From positions 124,001 through 188,000 of the forward strand of contig NZ_JAMKBJ010000004.1 of the NCBI RefSeq assembly GCF_027563315.1: a stretch of 64,000 bases of DNA, written 5' to 3'. This stretch comes from Paenisporosarcina quisquiliarum. GTDB lineage: Bacteria; Bacillota; Bacilli; Bacillales_A; Planococcaceae. Shown here piece by piece: positions 32,956 through 41,160 of this stretch (the first letter of the stretch is position 1; the number at the start of each line of letters is the position of its first letter). Below the pieces are notes generated by a model. It made no database searches. It was not told the DNA's origin and saw only the letters and a list, made by a program, of their open reading frames with translations. The translations under genes and the position numbers were made by a program.

Positions 32956-33741
32956 TTAATCTAAGATTTTAATTTTGACTGTTTTACGTCCCCAATTAAG
33001 AGCGTCTTGCTCTTTAGGCATGAACAAATCAATGATTTTCCCTTTAATAGCGCCGCCAGTATCACCGGCGATTGCTTCTCCATAACCTTCAACCCATACA
33101 CGTGATCCCAATGGAATGACAGATGGATCTACAGCGATGACTTTTTGATTCGGGTTTGCACGCAAATCAATTCCCGTTGCCGTAGTACCAGAACATCCCG
33201 GGCAATAAGCCGTGTATGCTGTTGCTGTTACTGTCATCTCTTTAACTGAAGCTGAAGTTTGTACGGCAGCTGGTGCCGGAGCAGATGCTTTAGCTGTTGA
33301 TTGAGATTGAGATTGAGCTGGAGCTGGAGCTTTTGCTTTATTAGAAGCAGGTTTTGCAGTTGTATGTGCAGACGCAACTTTTGCTCCGTCCAATACTAAC
33401 TGGTCACCTGGGAAGATTAAATCACCAGAAATATTATTCCAAGTTTTTAATTCGTCCACTGACAAGTTGTGTTTTTTAGCGATTTTGAAAAGTGAATCAC
33501 CTTTTACAACAACATGTTTTTTCACTTTATCTTCTACTTTAAGTTCTTCTGATGGATATATAAGAGTAGACTCTAAGTCGTTCCAATCTTGTAAATCTTG
33601 TACGCTAACATTGTTATCTTGGGAAATAGACCACAATGTATCTCCTGATTTTACCGTATGGACGCTAGATGCAGATGCTTGACCTGCTGCCCCTACTGAT
33701 AGTACTGCAATTGCAGTTAGTGCAACGATTTTCTTTTTCAT
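32956..33741 (-). CDS. Secreted LysM and 3D-domain cell wall protein (YocH-like)
   Basis: A 261-residue exported protein. Signal peptide about 1-25 (ends AGQASAS). Two LysM domains follow (VHTVKSGDTLWSISQDNNVS and VVVKGDSLFKIAKKHNLS), then an Ala/Pro/Gln-rich linker (about 120-165) and a C-terminal 3D domain (MTVTATAYTAYCPGCSGTT, DPSVIPLGSRVWVEGYGEA, GDTGGAIKGKIIDLFMP). The 3D domain contains the three conserved Asp and is a lytic-transglycosylase-like fold. In B. subtilis yocH is WalR-controlled; no clear WalR box was seen in the 270-base gap upstream. AGGAGG precedes ATG. Confidence 0.92.
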   Translation of the reverse strand: MKKKIVALTAIAVLSVGAAGQASASSVHTVKSGDTLWSISQDNNVSVQDLQDWNDLESTLIYPSEELKVEDKVKKHVVVKGDSLFKIAKKHNLSVDELKTWNNISGDLIFPGDQLVLDGAKVASAHTTAKPASNKAKAPAPAQSQSQSTAKASAPAPAAVQTSASVKEMTVTATAYTAYCPGCSGTTATGIDLRANPNQKVIAVDPSVIPLGSRVWVEGYGEAIAGDTGGAIKGKIIDLFMPKEQDALNWGRKTVKIKILD

Positions 33742-33976
33742 AAATGAATTTCCTCCTTTTCACTAACGACCACTAGCATACCACCCGCGCATTGCAAATC
33801 AATTGCAAGGGCATGTGCAGGAGTTATCATTTGTGTGACAGGATTCGTCATTCTGATACATTTGTAATATATACACATATGTCCATTTTTTATAGATAAC
33901 ATCCAAAATCATCTATTTCTCATACATTTGACCACTTAATGAAGAATATATTCAATTGGTTTTCTTCTATATAAAC

Positions 33977-34008
33977 AAAAAACATCTTCCCAATTGGAAA
34001 GATGTTTT
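33977..34008 (-). terminator. Terminator of the GAF-STAS gene
   Basis: AAAACATCTTTCC / GGGAAGATGTTTTTTG on the minus strand. Confidence 0.85.
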
Positions 34009-34012
34009 CATA

Positions 34013-34870
34013 TCAATTATCTTTAACTAACGTAAACCCAATTCTTTCTAACGCACGTTCCAAAGTGGATTCAATAAGTATATCTTTTAAATCTGCATGT
34101 ACTTGTATGGCATTCAGCGCCATTACTGGCTGAAATCCCGTAAGTATAGGTTTCACGCCGATAATCCCTAGAATATTTGCCAATTTTAAAAGAGCTTCAC
34201 TGACAGTAGCGTTAATATGAGTCACTGCAGATAAGTCGATGATTAAGTAATCCAAATCATATTCCTGACTCTTCGCTAGTGCAGTATGGATGATGTTTTC
34301 TGCCCGGGACGCGGTAATTTCCCCGATTATCGGTAATATTGCCACACCTTTAGTTACGGGTACCAATGGGGCTGACAAAGTTTGTATTTGTTGATTAGCT
34401 TTATCAAGTTCCAGGACATATGTAAGCAAGGATGCCATGGTCTCAAAAATTTCTATATGTTGATCTGAAAAATTAATGTTATTCGTATCTAAACCGCATA
34501 TGGTTCCGTAATTGTCTCCATTTTCATAATAAATTGGAATACCGATGAATGAACCACTACCTAAATTCTCCGTCACTTGTAGAGGCTGAGATAAGTCGTT
34601 TTTCGTTATATCTTCAATGACTAAAATTTCTCGTCCATGATCTACACTTAATTTGCAATAGGTATCTTTAAAAGGGAGTTCATCCCCTTCATCTAACAGT
34701 ACTTCTTTGGTGTTAACCGCTTTGACAATCCGATTAGTTTTCTTATCGTTCTTCGCGATGAATATGGTATTCATATCAACGATTTTACTTATCATTTTTA
34801 GAATACTGTCGGCTGCATCATCAAAGTTTTGGAAACTCTTGCCTTTTAATGTTAGCATACGCTCTTCCAT
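34013..34870 (-). CDS. GAF-STAS protein (RsbR-like)
   Basis: A 285-residue cytoplasmic protein. Residues 15-160 form a GAF domain (SFIGIPIYYENGDNYGTICG is a typical strand pair) and 165-280 a STAS domain (GVAILPIIGEITASRAENII, then YLIIDLSAVTHINATVSEAL). This order resembles RsbR stressosome proteins, in which Thr residues of the STAS domain are phosphorylated; here HINATVSEAL and ILTGFQPVMA occupy those places, so the second Thr may be absent. No RsbS or RsbT gene is adjacent. AAAGGGGT serves ATG 34870; a TTG directly before it is also possible. Confidence 0.82.
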   Translation of the reverse strand: MEERMLTLKGKSFQNFDDAADSILKMISKIVDMNTIFIAKNDKKTNRIVKAVNTKEVLLDEGDELPFKDTYCKLSVDHGREILVIEDITKNDLSQPLQVTENLGSGSFIGIPIYYENGDNYGTICGLDTNNINFSDQHIEIFETMASLLTYVLELDKANQQIQTLSAPLVPVTKGVAILPIIGEITASRAENIIHTALAKSQEYDLDYLIIDLSAVTHINATVSEALLKLANILGIIGVKPILTGFQPVMALNAIQVHADLKDILIESTLERALERIGFTLVKDN

Positions 34871-34994
34871 CAATTTACAAACCCCTTTATACGACCGAAA
34901 TTTATAGTAAGTGTAACATTGTTTGAGCTTAGGCTATAGCATAAAGATACAGCTTAATGAAAAAAATTGAAAACCCCACCTTTCCTATCCCGAC

Positions 34995-35010
34995 TTACCT
35001 ATACAGGTAA
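34995..35010. promoter_or_regulatory. Inverted repeat upstream of the OsmC-like gene
   Basis: TTACCT-atac-AGGTAA, a perfect 6-base inverted repeat about 85 bases before the ATG at 35095. It may be an operator. It does not match OhrR or PerR sites I know. Confidence 0.4.
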
Positions 35011-35094
35011 ATCTATCAAATAGCTTCAATTCATTTTCCTGCTATTTTTCTTCAATTTACATTACACTGAAAAAACAACATAGGGAGGAATTCC

Positions 35095-35532
35095 ATGGCA
35101 CTTCATTCTTTTCATTTAACCGCAAATTGGCCGGGTCTCCGGAATGACGTTGGTACCATTAATACTGCAAACTTACATACCAAAATTTCAATTCCACCTG
35201 AAATGGATGGACCAGGTATTGGGACAAATCCCGATGAAATGTTATTAGGGGCAGCCGCAACCTGCTATATTATTACGCTCGCAGCTATGCTCGAACGAAG
35301 CAATATTGAAAAAGAATGTTTGACGATGACGTCAGAAGGCATCGTTGATATTACCAAAGGAATCATTACATATAAAAAAATCATTCATCGTCCCCATCTT
35401 GTTTTATGTTCGGAAAAAGATTTAGGTGTAGCCAGCAAACTGGTGCAGAAAGCTGAAAGCTCTTGTATGATCAGTCGGGCATTAAAAGGAAATGTGGAAA
35501 TAGAATTGGAAGCAAACCTGGAGGTAAATTAA
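35095..35532 (+). CDS. OsmC/Ohr family peroxiredoxin-like protein
   Basis: A 145-residue protein of the OsmC fold that reduces organic hydroperoxides or acts on other thiols. The two family Cys are visible in GAAATCYIITLAAMLERS (about residue 59) and KAESSCMISRALKGN (about 124). This is the SACOL1771/YhfA-type branch rather than Ohr. AGGGAGG with 6-base spacing sets ATG 35095. Single gene. Confidence 0.88.
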   Translation: MALHSFHLTANWPGLRNDVGTINTANLHTKISIPPEMDGPGIGTNPDEMLLGAAATCYIITLAAMLERSNIEKECLTMTSEGIVDITKGIITYKKIIHRPHLVLCSEKDLGVASKLVQKAESSCMISRALKGNVEIELEANLEVN

Positions 35533-35802
35533 TCACGATTAGAGAAGAGGTCTCAGATGGATTACAGTTTTTTAAAAAACTGTAACGTAACCGCTTCCGA
35601 GTGAAAAGGAATTTGCAGAGGGCGTTTTATTCTTGGCTTCCCTTTAAACAGTCACTTGTGAATGCTGGTGGTGGACTGTTAAAAGTATTATCGTTTTTTC
35701 GCACCAGTCTTTCATGGATTGGTGCTTTTTTCATTTAAAATAATCTTTTTTTCCAAAAAAAAATCCATTCTCTAATTAGAACGGACGGGTGACTGAAATC
35801 TA
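35533..35802 (+). other. Hairpin-rich intergenic region after the OsmC-like gene
   Basis: Within 270 bases lie a strong palindrome at 35562-35585 (TTACAGTTTTTT and its complement), a stem at 35643-35682 (TTTAAACAGTC / GACTGTTAAA) and the terminator at 35701-35731. The first palindrome follows the stop by 30 bases and could already end the OsmC message; what the next 115 bases encode, if anything, is not clear. A 15-codon frame from ATG 35557 is too short to claim. Confidence 0.45.
35701..35731 (+). terminator. Rho-independent terminator
   Basis: GCACCA / TGGTGC with a 13-base loop followed by TTTTTT. Confidence 0.75.
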
Positions 35803-36108
35803 TTAAAGGCCTTTTCCACCTAGTGGGGAAAACGTATTCATTGTATTCATTCCCTTAATGAGAGGGCGGCCTTTTTCTATTAAGTTTTTTATTGCATCAA
35901 GTGAGAGTGATGATTGATGCGCTTCTGCATTTTGCCAAACTTCAGTTATCCAAATCCCGTCTGGTACTTCTTCCTTTACACTAACAATATAAAGCTCACA
36001 CTCTTCTAGAGTATTCATTGCCTCTGCAGCTTCCAACAAAATAGTGACTAATTCATCACGTTTACCTTCGATCGTCGTGATTTCTCCAAACAGTCCAAAT
36101 CTGCTCAT
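35803..36108 (-). CDS. Antibiotic biosynthesis monooxygenase (ABM) domain protein
   Basis: A 101-residue dimeric alpha-beta barrel protein: FGLFGEITTIEGKRDELVTI, CELYIVSVKEEVPDGIWITE and VWQNAEAHQSSLSLDAIKNL are the usual strand-helix pattern of putative quinol monooxygenases (YgiN type). Activity on quinols or heme is unproven. It lies 11 bases after the histidine kinase gene and may be cotranscribed with it. Confidence 0.83.
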   Translation of the reverse strand: MSRFGLFGEITTIEGKRDELVTILLEAAEAMNTLEECELYIVSVKEEVPDGIWITEVWQNAEAHQSSLSLDAIKNLIEKGRPLIKGMNTMNTFSPLGGKGL

Positions 36109-36119
36109 CGAATACCCCT

Positions 36120-37187
36120 TTACATACCAACCGGAAATTGTGGTAATTTCAAATGGAAGGTTGTTCCTTGACCCTCCACACTATTTACCGTCATTTGACC
36201 ACCATGGTCATTAATTGTAGTAAAGACTTGTGTTAAACCCAATCCAGTTCCATCACTTTTACTTGAATAGAAAGGTGTGCCAAGTAAATTTAGTTTATCT
36301 TCTGGAATACCTACTCCTGTATCACTGATTTTCACATGGACTAGATCATCTTGAAAGTAATGCTCAATTCGAAGTTTTCCTTTTGATGGCATTGATTCGA
36401 TTGCATTTTTAATCAAGTTAAAAAACGCTTTTAAATATAGATTTTTCTTGCCATAAATATGTTTTCTGCAATCCTTAATATCCATTTCAAGCTCCACGTT
36501 GTAAAGCTTGTCCTGAAATAGGAAGACAATTGAATTCAACTCTTTACAAACGTCAATTTCTACAATCTGTTCTTCGTAAAAATTCGGTTTGGATACTTGA
36601 AGTAAATTTTGCAAAGTATCGATTGCCTTTTCCAGTTCGCTTTCCATCGTAAATAAGTATGGATGTGAATTGTTTTCTTTCAATAATTGCAAGAAACCTT
36701 TTACTGATGTAAGTGGATTTTTCACTTCATGTGCGATTCCTGCAGCAATTTGCCCAATTGAAGCCAATTTTTGTCGGTCGTTTAACATCTTTTCCGTTTC
36801 TTTTCGAACAGTAATATCCCGCAAAACTGTTTGAATGGCTCTTCTCTCGCCAAATTGTACAGGATGACAATATAGCTCGACATCAACCAACGAACCGTCA
36901 AACCGTGTAACAGTTTGTTCTATTAAATTCGTCGGTTCGTTTCCATCCATGGCTTTTTGAATTCTTCTCCGAATCATATCCTTCATATCGTCCTGAAAGA
37001 AGTTTAAGACGTTTTTGCCAATGAATTCTTCTTTTGGCCCACGGAGAAAATTTGCACCTGATTGATTAATGTAAAGAACTTTATGATCCACATGAATAAT
37101 GATGGTTTCAACGGAGTATTCAATTATCTGGCTATACATGATTTCACTATTTACTTTCGATTCCATAGACTCTAACACTTGATTCAT
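36120..37187 (-). CDS. PAS-domain sensor histidine kinase, sporulation-kinase-like
   Basis: A 355-residue soluble kinase. A PAS domain (about 18-130, ending RAIQTVLRDITVRKETE) precedes the dimerisation box with phospho-acceptor His153 (GIAHEVKNPLTSVKGFLQLL), then the ATPase domain with N box FFNLIKNAIESM, G1 ISDTGVGIPE and G2 GTGLGLTQV. The H box is that of KinA-KinE phosphorelay kinases, which feed Spo0F; no response regulator is adjacent, which fits an orphan. ATG 37187 follows GAATGGAG. Confidence 0.88.
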   Translation of the reverse strand: MNQVLESMESKVNSEIMYSQIIEYSVETIIIHVDHKVLYINQSGANFLRGPKEEFIGKNVLNFFQDDMKDMIRRRIQKAMDGNEPTNLIEQTVTRFDGSLVDVELYCHPVQFGERRAIQTVLRDITVRKETEKMLNDRQKLASIGQIAAGIAHEVKNPLTSVKGFLQLLKENNSHPYLFTMESELEKAIDTLQNLLQVSKPNFYEEQIVEIDVCKELNSIVFLFQDKLYNVELEMDIKDCRKHIYGKKNLYLKAFFNLIKNAIESMPSKGKLRIEHYFQDDLVHVKISDTGVGIPEDKLNLLGTPFYSSKSDGTGLGLTQVFTTINDHGGQMTVNSVEGQGTTFHLKLPQFPVGM

Positions 37188-37487
37188 GATTCGGCTCCAT
37201 TCTACATTGGACTGGGCAAATATGTGAAGGATATCTAAAAAAACCGCTACAAAATGGTAATTATTCCAAAAAGATTCAAATTAATATGAATTTTCACTTA
37301 ATTATATCCATTGTAACTGATAATTTCATGAATGAAAACATATATTTACCATTTTTAATGTAAATATCAATGATTTTGATTGTTTGCATTTAAAATAATA
37401 AGGAGTATATTCTCAGTTTCTAATAATTTCACATTTTTTCAACACTTTCTCTATCTAATTACCTAGTGATGAATTATAGACATTCTA
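37188..37487. other. AT-rich 300-base gap upstream of the histidine kinase
   Basis: No gene seen. One inverted repeat, ATATTTAC (37342-37349) and GTAAATAT (37360-37367), is spaced by 10 bases and could be an operator. No clear sigma-H promoter was found for the kinase. Confidence 0.5.
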
Positions 37488-37997
37488 TTAGTTTTCCTTA
37501 ACTGAAATCCAAAATCTTCTTTTCATTAAGCCCTCTTCAGTGATAAATATATCTTCCTCTAATCCACCGTTATTCATAATGACTTTAGCAGAACCGATGT
37601 TGTCTTCATCACATGTAATAAGAACTTGTTCAATTTGAAGCTCTCTACATTTTTTTAAAGCTTCTTGTAATAGAAGGGTTGCGTATCCTTTGTTGCGTTC
37701 ACTCGGACGAATACCGTAACCGATATGTCCCCCGATTGTTCGCAAAAACTCGTTCAGTTCATGACGAATATCGACCATTCCAACTATTTGATTCTGACTA
37801 TCTATTAAAAAGTAATGGGAGCTTGGAACCCAAGGAATTTCTCCTTTCGCTCGTAAGTCTAATGCGAATAAAAACTCATCGTATGTATCAAAGCCCGATA
37901 AATCCATGCTACTAGGAACCATTCGATCAGAACCCCACTCCGCCACATACTCTTCATGTTGTTCTTTCCACTCAAGTGATGGTTTCACCAATCTCAT
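37488..37997 (-). CDS. GNAT-family acetyltransferase
   Basis: A 169-residue acetyltransferase of the COG3981 type: WVPSSHYFLIDSQNQIVGMV, HIGYGIRPSERNKGYATLLL (acetyl-CoA loop) and VLITCDEDNIGSAKVIMNNG are the three family blocks. Substrate unknown. Single gene. Confidence 0.85.
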   Translation of the reverse strand: MRLVKPSLEWKEQHEEYVAEWGSDRMVPSSMDLSGFDTYDEFLFALDLRAKGEIPWVPSSHYFLIDSQNQIVGMVDIRHELNEFLRTIGGHIGYGIRPSERNKGYATLLLQEALKKCRELQIEQVLITCDEDNIGSAKVIMNNGGLEEDIFITEEGLMKRRFWISVKEN

Positions 37998-38138
37998 TTT
38001 AGTTCCTCCAAATCAATTAAACGTATCATCAAAAAAATAGTTACAGATTATTTTATGATAATTTAAATATTTTTATTTCTCCCATTATATGTGAAAAGAA
38101 CCAACTTTGAATAGAGCCCAAGCGGTTTACGATTAAAC

Positions 38139-38171
38139 TAAAAAAGCGAGAATTCCTAGGAATTCTCGCTT
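38139..38171 (-). terminator. Terminator of the DksA-like gene
   Basis: AAGCGAGAATTCC / GGAATTCTCGCTT followed by TTTTTAG on the minus strand. Confidence 0.9.
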
Positions 38172-38176
38172 ACATC

Positions 38177-38695
38177 TTATTTTTTATAAAAGTTTTTTTG
38201 ATCGCTTTTCACTGCATCTTGTGGCGAGTCAGATGAACCGAAATTCTCAACATCATCGAAACTGTCTTCATAATCTCGGACACCACCTTGATCTTTTAAA
38301 GGATGATCCGTAGAAGAACCAAGGATGTCTTCTTCAGGTGGTCTACCATCCGTGCCGAAATCATGATTGGCATGCTCAATGCATGTCTGAGCTGTTGGCA
38401 ATGCTTCAAGTCGTTCAAATGGAATGTCTTCCCCACATACAGCGCAAACTCCATACGTTTCATTTTCAATTGCTTGTAAGGCTGCTTCAATTTGCTCGAC
38501 TTCTTCTTCTTTATGTTGTTCAATTGCCATTTCTGTATTTTGATCAGTTAAATCCGTCGCATTATCTGCTGGATGATTATCATAATTTGATAACTCCGTT
38601 GTTTCTAAATGGTGGTCTTCATGAAGACGATTTTTCACATCTTCCAGTTCTTTCGTCAGTTGGTCTTTTAATTTTTTTAATTGTTGATCAGTCAT
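38177..38695 (-). CDS. yteA: YteA-like DksA/TraR zinc-finger protein
   Basis: A 172-residue protein. The N-terminal coiled coil (1-75) includes NYDNHPADNATDLTDQNTEM, the region that in DksA enters the RNA polymerase secondary channel. The zinc finger has Cys84-x2-Cys87-x17-Cys105-x2-His108, so the fourth ligand is His rather than Cys; this may be normal for YteA. The acidic C-terminal tail (110-172) ends DQKNFYKK. In Bacillus yteA is expressed in sporulation. The frame opens earlier, but GGAGG 8 bases before ATG 38695 sets the start. Confidence 0.88.
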   Translation of the reverse strand: MTDQQLKKLKDQLTKELEDVKNRLHEDHHLETTELSNYDNHPADNATDLTDQNTEMAIEQHKEEEVEQIEAALQAIENETYGVCAVCGEDIPFERLEALPTAQTCIEHANHDFGTDGRPPEEDILGSSTDHPLKDQGGVRDYEDSFDDVENFGSSDSPQDAVKSDQKNFYKK

Positions 38696-38821
38696 ATATA
38701 GTTCCTCCAAGTTCTTTTCGCTTTCCCTATCTATTTCCTTTATTGTTGAAATCAAACCTTCTTTTGAAATTTTGAATGAAAGGCGTATGATTATAGAAGA
38801 AAACTAAAGGGGGAAATCGCC

Positions 38822-40003
38822 TTGTCTAAAAATCCTTATTTACTTGTCATCGGTGGCGTTTTTGCTCTGTTTATAGCCATGAGTATCGGCCGCTTTGCCT
38901 ATACACCCATCCTACCTTTTATGCAACAGGACACTGGGTTCTCTACACGTTTTGCCGGCTATTTAGCTTCAAGTAATTATGCTGGTTATTTAGTAGGTGC
39001 TGTCATTGCTAGTATCGTTCCATTAAAGCGTCATCGCGCCATTTTATTACGCATCACCATTATCATTAGTATTTTATTAACGTTAGTCATGGGACTTACA
39101 TATAGTTATACGGTGTGGATGGTCTGGCGATTCCTGTCCGGCATTACAAGTGCATTGGTCTTCGTTCTTGCTTCCAGTTTGATATTGGATCAATTGGCTA
39201 AACAACGGAAACTAAGCCTGGTCGGTATTATGTATGGCGGAGTTGGTCTAGGAATTTTCGTATCAGGTCTACTCGTTCCCCTATTAATTAAGAATTACCA
39301 GTATGAAGGTGCCTGGATTGGACTTGCCGGGTTGGCAGCAGTATTAAGCATAATCGTCTTCTTAACCGTAAAAGAAGACCACTCCGAGCCAGCTATCAGT
39401 CCAGTTGCCGAGTCCTCAAAACAATCCAAAACACCCAAATGGCTACCTTGGTTGCTCGTTGCATATGGTTTGGAAGGATTAGGCTATATCGTAACAGGTA
39501 CATTTATTGTAGCAATTGCTGAACACACGCCTGCTTTTAGTGGGAACGCGACAAGTGTTTGGGTATTAGTTGGTTTGGCAGCAATCCCTTCATGCGTCAT
39601 TTGGGCTTATTTTGGCAGTAAACATGGCTATATGCTTTCACTGATGATTTTATTAATAATCCAGTCGATTGGGATCGCCTTGCCTGCCCTATCAGAGTCC
39701 TCTACAAGCTTTTATATAAGTGCTATTTTGTTTGGGGCTACCTTTATGGGTGTCACCACTCTTGCTACAGCCTTTGCACGCAACAAAAATCCCCATGGCA
39801 GTGCGAGAGTGATTGCAATTATGACTACAATTTATGCACTCGGACAAATGATCGGACCTTCGATTGCAGGAGTTTTAGCTACCGAAACAGAAAGTTATTC
39901 CTTGGCACTAGTTGGTGCAGCTTCTGTAGTATTCGTCGGCGCACTCTTCTTAATGCCTTTAATTAAACATGAAAGGTTGGAAAATAAAAATGATGTTAAT
40001 TAA
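38822..40003 (+). CDS. YbfB/YjiJ-family MFS transporter
   Basis: A 393-residue permease with twelve predicted helices. GGVFALFIAMSIGRFAYTPI at the N-terminus, with the conserved GRFAYTP motif, is the signature of the YbfB/YjiJ branch; WRFLSGITSALVFVLASSLI and GQMIGPSIAGVLA also fit. Substrate unknown. It starts at TTG 38822 after GGGGGAAA. The glyoxalase-like gene overlaps its 3' end. Confidence 0.87.
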   Translation: MSKNPYLLVIGGVFALFIAMSIGRFAYTPILPFMQQDTGFSTRFAGYLASSNYAGYLVGAVIASIVPLKRHRAILLRITIIISILLTLVMGLTYSYTVWMVWRFLSGITSALVFVLASSLILDQLAKQRKLSLVGIMYGGVGLGIFVSGLLVPLLIKNYQYEGAWIGLAGLAAVLSIIVFLTVKEDHSEPAISPVAESSKQSKTPKWLPWLLVAYGLEGLGYIVTGTFIVAIAEHTPAFSGNATSVWVLVGLAAIPSCVIWAYFGSKHGYMLSLMILLIIQSIGIALPALSESSTSFYISAILFGATFMGVTTLATAFARNKNPHGSARVIAIMTTIYALGQMIGPSIAGVLATETESYSLALVGAASVVFVGALFLMPLIKHERLENKNDVN

Positions 40004-40361
40004 ACGGATTGACCATATTCAATTGGCAGCTCCAGTAGGTAGTGAAGATACTGCACGCTCTTTTTATCGCGATGTTCTTTCATTAGAAGAAGTAGAAAAG
40101 CCTGAAAGTCTGAAAAAGAATGGCGGCGTTTGGTTTTCAAATGGGAGTGTTCATATTCATATAGGCGTTGAACAACCTTTTGTTCCCGCGAAGAAAGCGC
40201 ATCCTGCCTTTGAAGTAAATGATCTAGAAGCTTTGGCATCACATATTCGCAATAAAGGCATATCGGTCACGACAGATGATCAATTACCTGGAGCTAACCG
40301 CTTTTATGTAAGTGACCCATTCGGCAATCGCCTGGAATTTTTGGAGTGGTTGGAAAAATAA
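39990..40361 (+). CDS. VOC-family (glyoxalase-like) protein
   Basis: A 123-residue metal-dependent fold of two beta-alpha-beta3 modules: RIDHIQLAAPVGSEDTARSF, FYRDVLSLEEVEKPE, VHIHIGVEQPF, HPAFEVNDLEALASHI, YVSDPFGNRLEFLEW. Metal ligands are His (HIQLA), Glu/His in HIHIG and Glu in RLEF. Related to glyoxalase and fosfomycin-resistance enzymes; no specific activity can be assigned. The ATG lies inside the end of the MFS gene, so translation is coupled. Confidence 0.85.
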   Translation: MMLIKRIDHIQLAAPVGSEDTARSFYRDVLSLEEVEKPESLKKNGGVWFSNGSVHIHIGVEQPFVPAKKAHPAFEVNDLEALASHIRNKGISVTTDDQLPGANRFYVSDPFGNRLEFLEWLEK

Positions 40362-40376
40362 ATGAAGCTTGTAAAT

Positions 40377-40415
40377 GAAAACGTGACTCCTGTGTTCAGG
40401 GGTTACGTTTTTTTA
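40377..40415 (+). terminator. Terminator of the MFS-VOC operon
   Basis: AAAACGTGACTCCTG / CAGGGGTTACGTTTTTTT. Confidence 0.88.
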
Positions 40416-40452
40416 GATTAGAGCTTAGTTTAGAGTAAATTAAATTTATAAA

Positions 40453-40487
40453 AAATGATTGATTAATCAATCATTTATCTGTATTGT
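40453..40487 (+). promoter_or_regulatory. tetR promoter with 24-bp palindromic operator
   Basis: A perfect palindrome (40453-40476, core ATGATTGATTAATCAATCAT) contains the -35 TTGATT (40459-40464); a TATTGT -10 follows at 40482-40487 with a 17-base spacer. Binding there would block RNA polymerase, so the TetR regulator probably represses itself. Confidence 0.85.
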
Positions 40488-40506
40488 ATAAGTGAGGTGG
40501 TAATTT

Positions 40507-41100
40507 ATGGCTAATGACAATAAAAAAAGAACGATTGAAATGAAGAAAGATACTGTTTTAAAGGCTGCTATTCGACTATTTGCTGAAAAAAACTATGAGG
40601 CAACAACGATGGCTGAAATTGCCCGAGAGGCTAATGTTAGCTTTGGAAGTGTATCTATTTATTTTGGAAATAAAGAAGAACTCTTTATGGCCTGTGTAGT
40701 ACTACCATTGGAAGAATTTACGAAAAGTCTGTTGGATTTTGATCCATCCCCCAATTCATACAGAGAAGAAATTCAAACATTTATCCTAAAGCACTTTGAG
40801 TTGTTTTCTACCCAAAAAGAATATTTACGATTACTGGTTCAAGTAATCGGGCAATATGAACGTTTTTCTGAAGCTTTTAAAGTAGTAAACGAACATAATG
40901 AAAAATTAAATAATAAAGTATCTCAGTTAATTGTAAACGGTCAGCAAGCGAATCAATTAGCCGATGGAGATGCAGAAAAAATAGCTATAGCGTACGTTAG
41001 TTTACTGTTCGGGTTACGATTATCTTATGCGGATGATCCATCACTTGAAAATTGGAACCAATTTGCAGAAATAGCTATGCGCTTATTTGGACCGAAATAA
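40507..41100 (+). CDS. TetR-family transcriptional repressor
   Basis: A 197-residue regulator. The DNA-binding domain is residues 14-60 (KKDTVLKAAIRLFAEKNYEA, TTMAEIAREANVSFGSVSIY, YFGNKEELFM). The C-terminal ligand domain (65-197) is helical and not assignable to a ligand. Promoter and downstream MFS gene share the same palindrome, so it almost certainly controls the transporter. Start ATG 40507 after GAGGTGG. Confidence 0.9.
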   Translation: MANDNKKRTIEMKKDTVLKAAIRLFAEKNYEATTMAEIAREANVSFGSVSIYFGNKEELFMACVVLPLEEFTKSLLDFDPSPNSYREEIQTFILKHFELFSTQKEYLRLLVQVIGQYERFSEAFKVVNEHNEKLNNKVSQLIVNGQQANQLADGDAEKIAIAYVSLLFGLRLSYADDPSLENWNQFAEIAMRLFGPK

Positions 41101-41118
41101 TATTTTGGTCTTTTTTTA
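41091..41118 (+). terminator. Weak terminator at the end of tetR
   Basis: GGACCGAAAT / ATTTTGGTC followed by seven T; it overlaps the tetR stop codon, so the MFS gene is probably at least partly transcribed on its own. Confidence 0.65.
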
Positions 41119-41127
41119 CAAACAAAA

Positions 41128-41147
41128 ATGATTGATTAATCAATCAT
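41128..41147. promoter_or_regulatory. Second copy of the TetR operator
   Basis: ATGATTGATTAATCAATCAT, identical to the core of the tetR operator, ends 13 bases before the transporter start and just before its GGAGG. Confidence 0.87.
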
Positions 41148-41160
41148 AATTGGAGGTATT

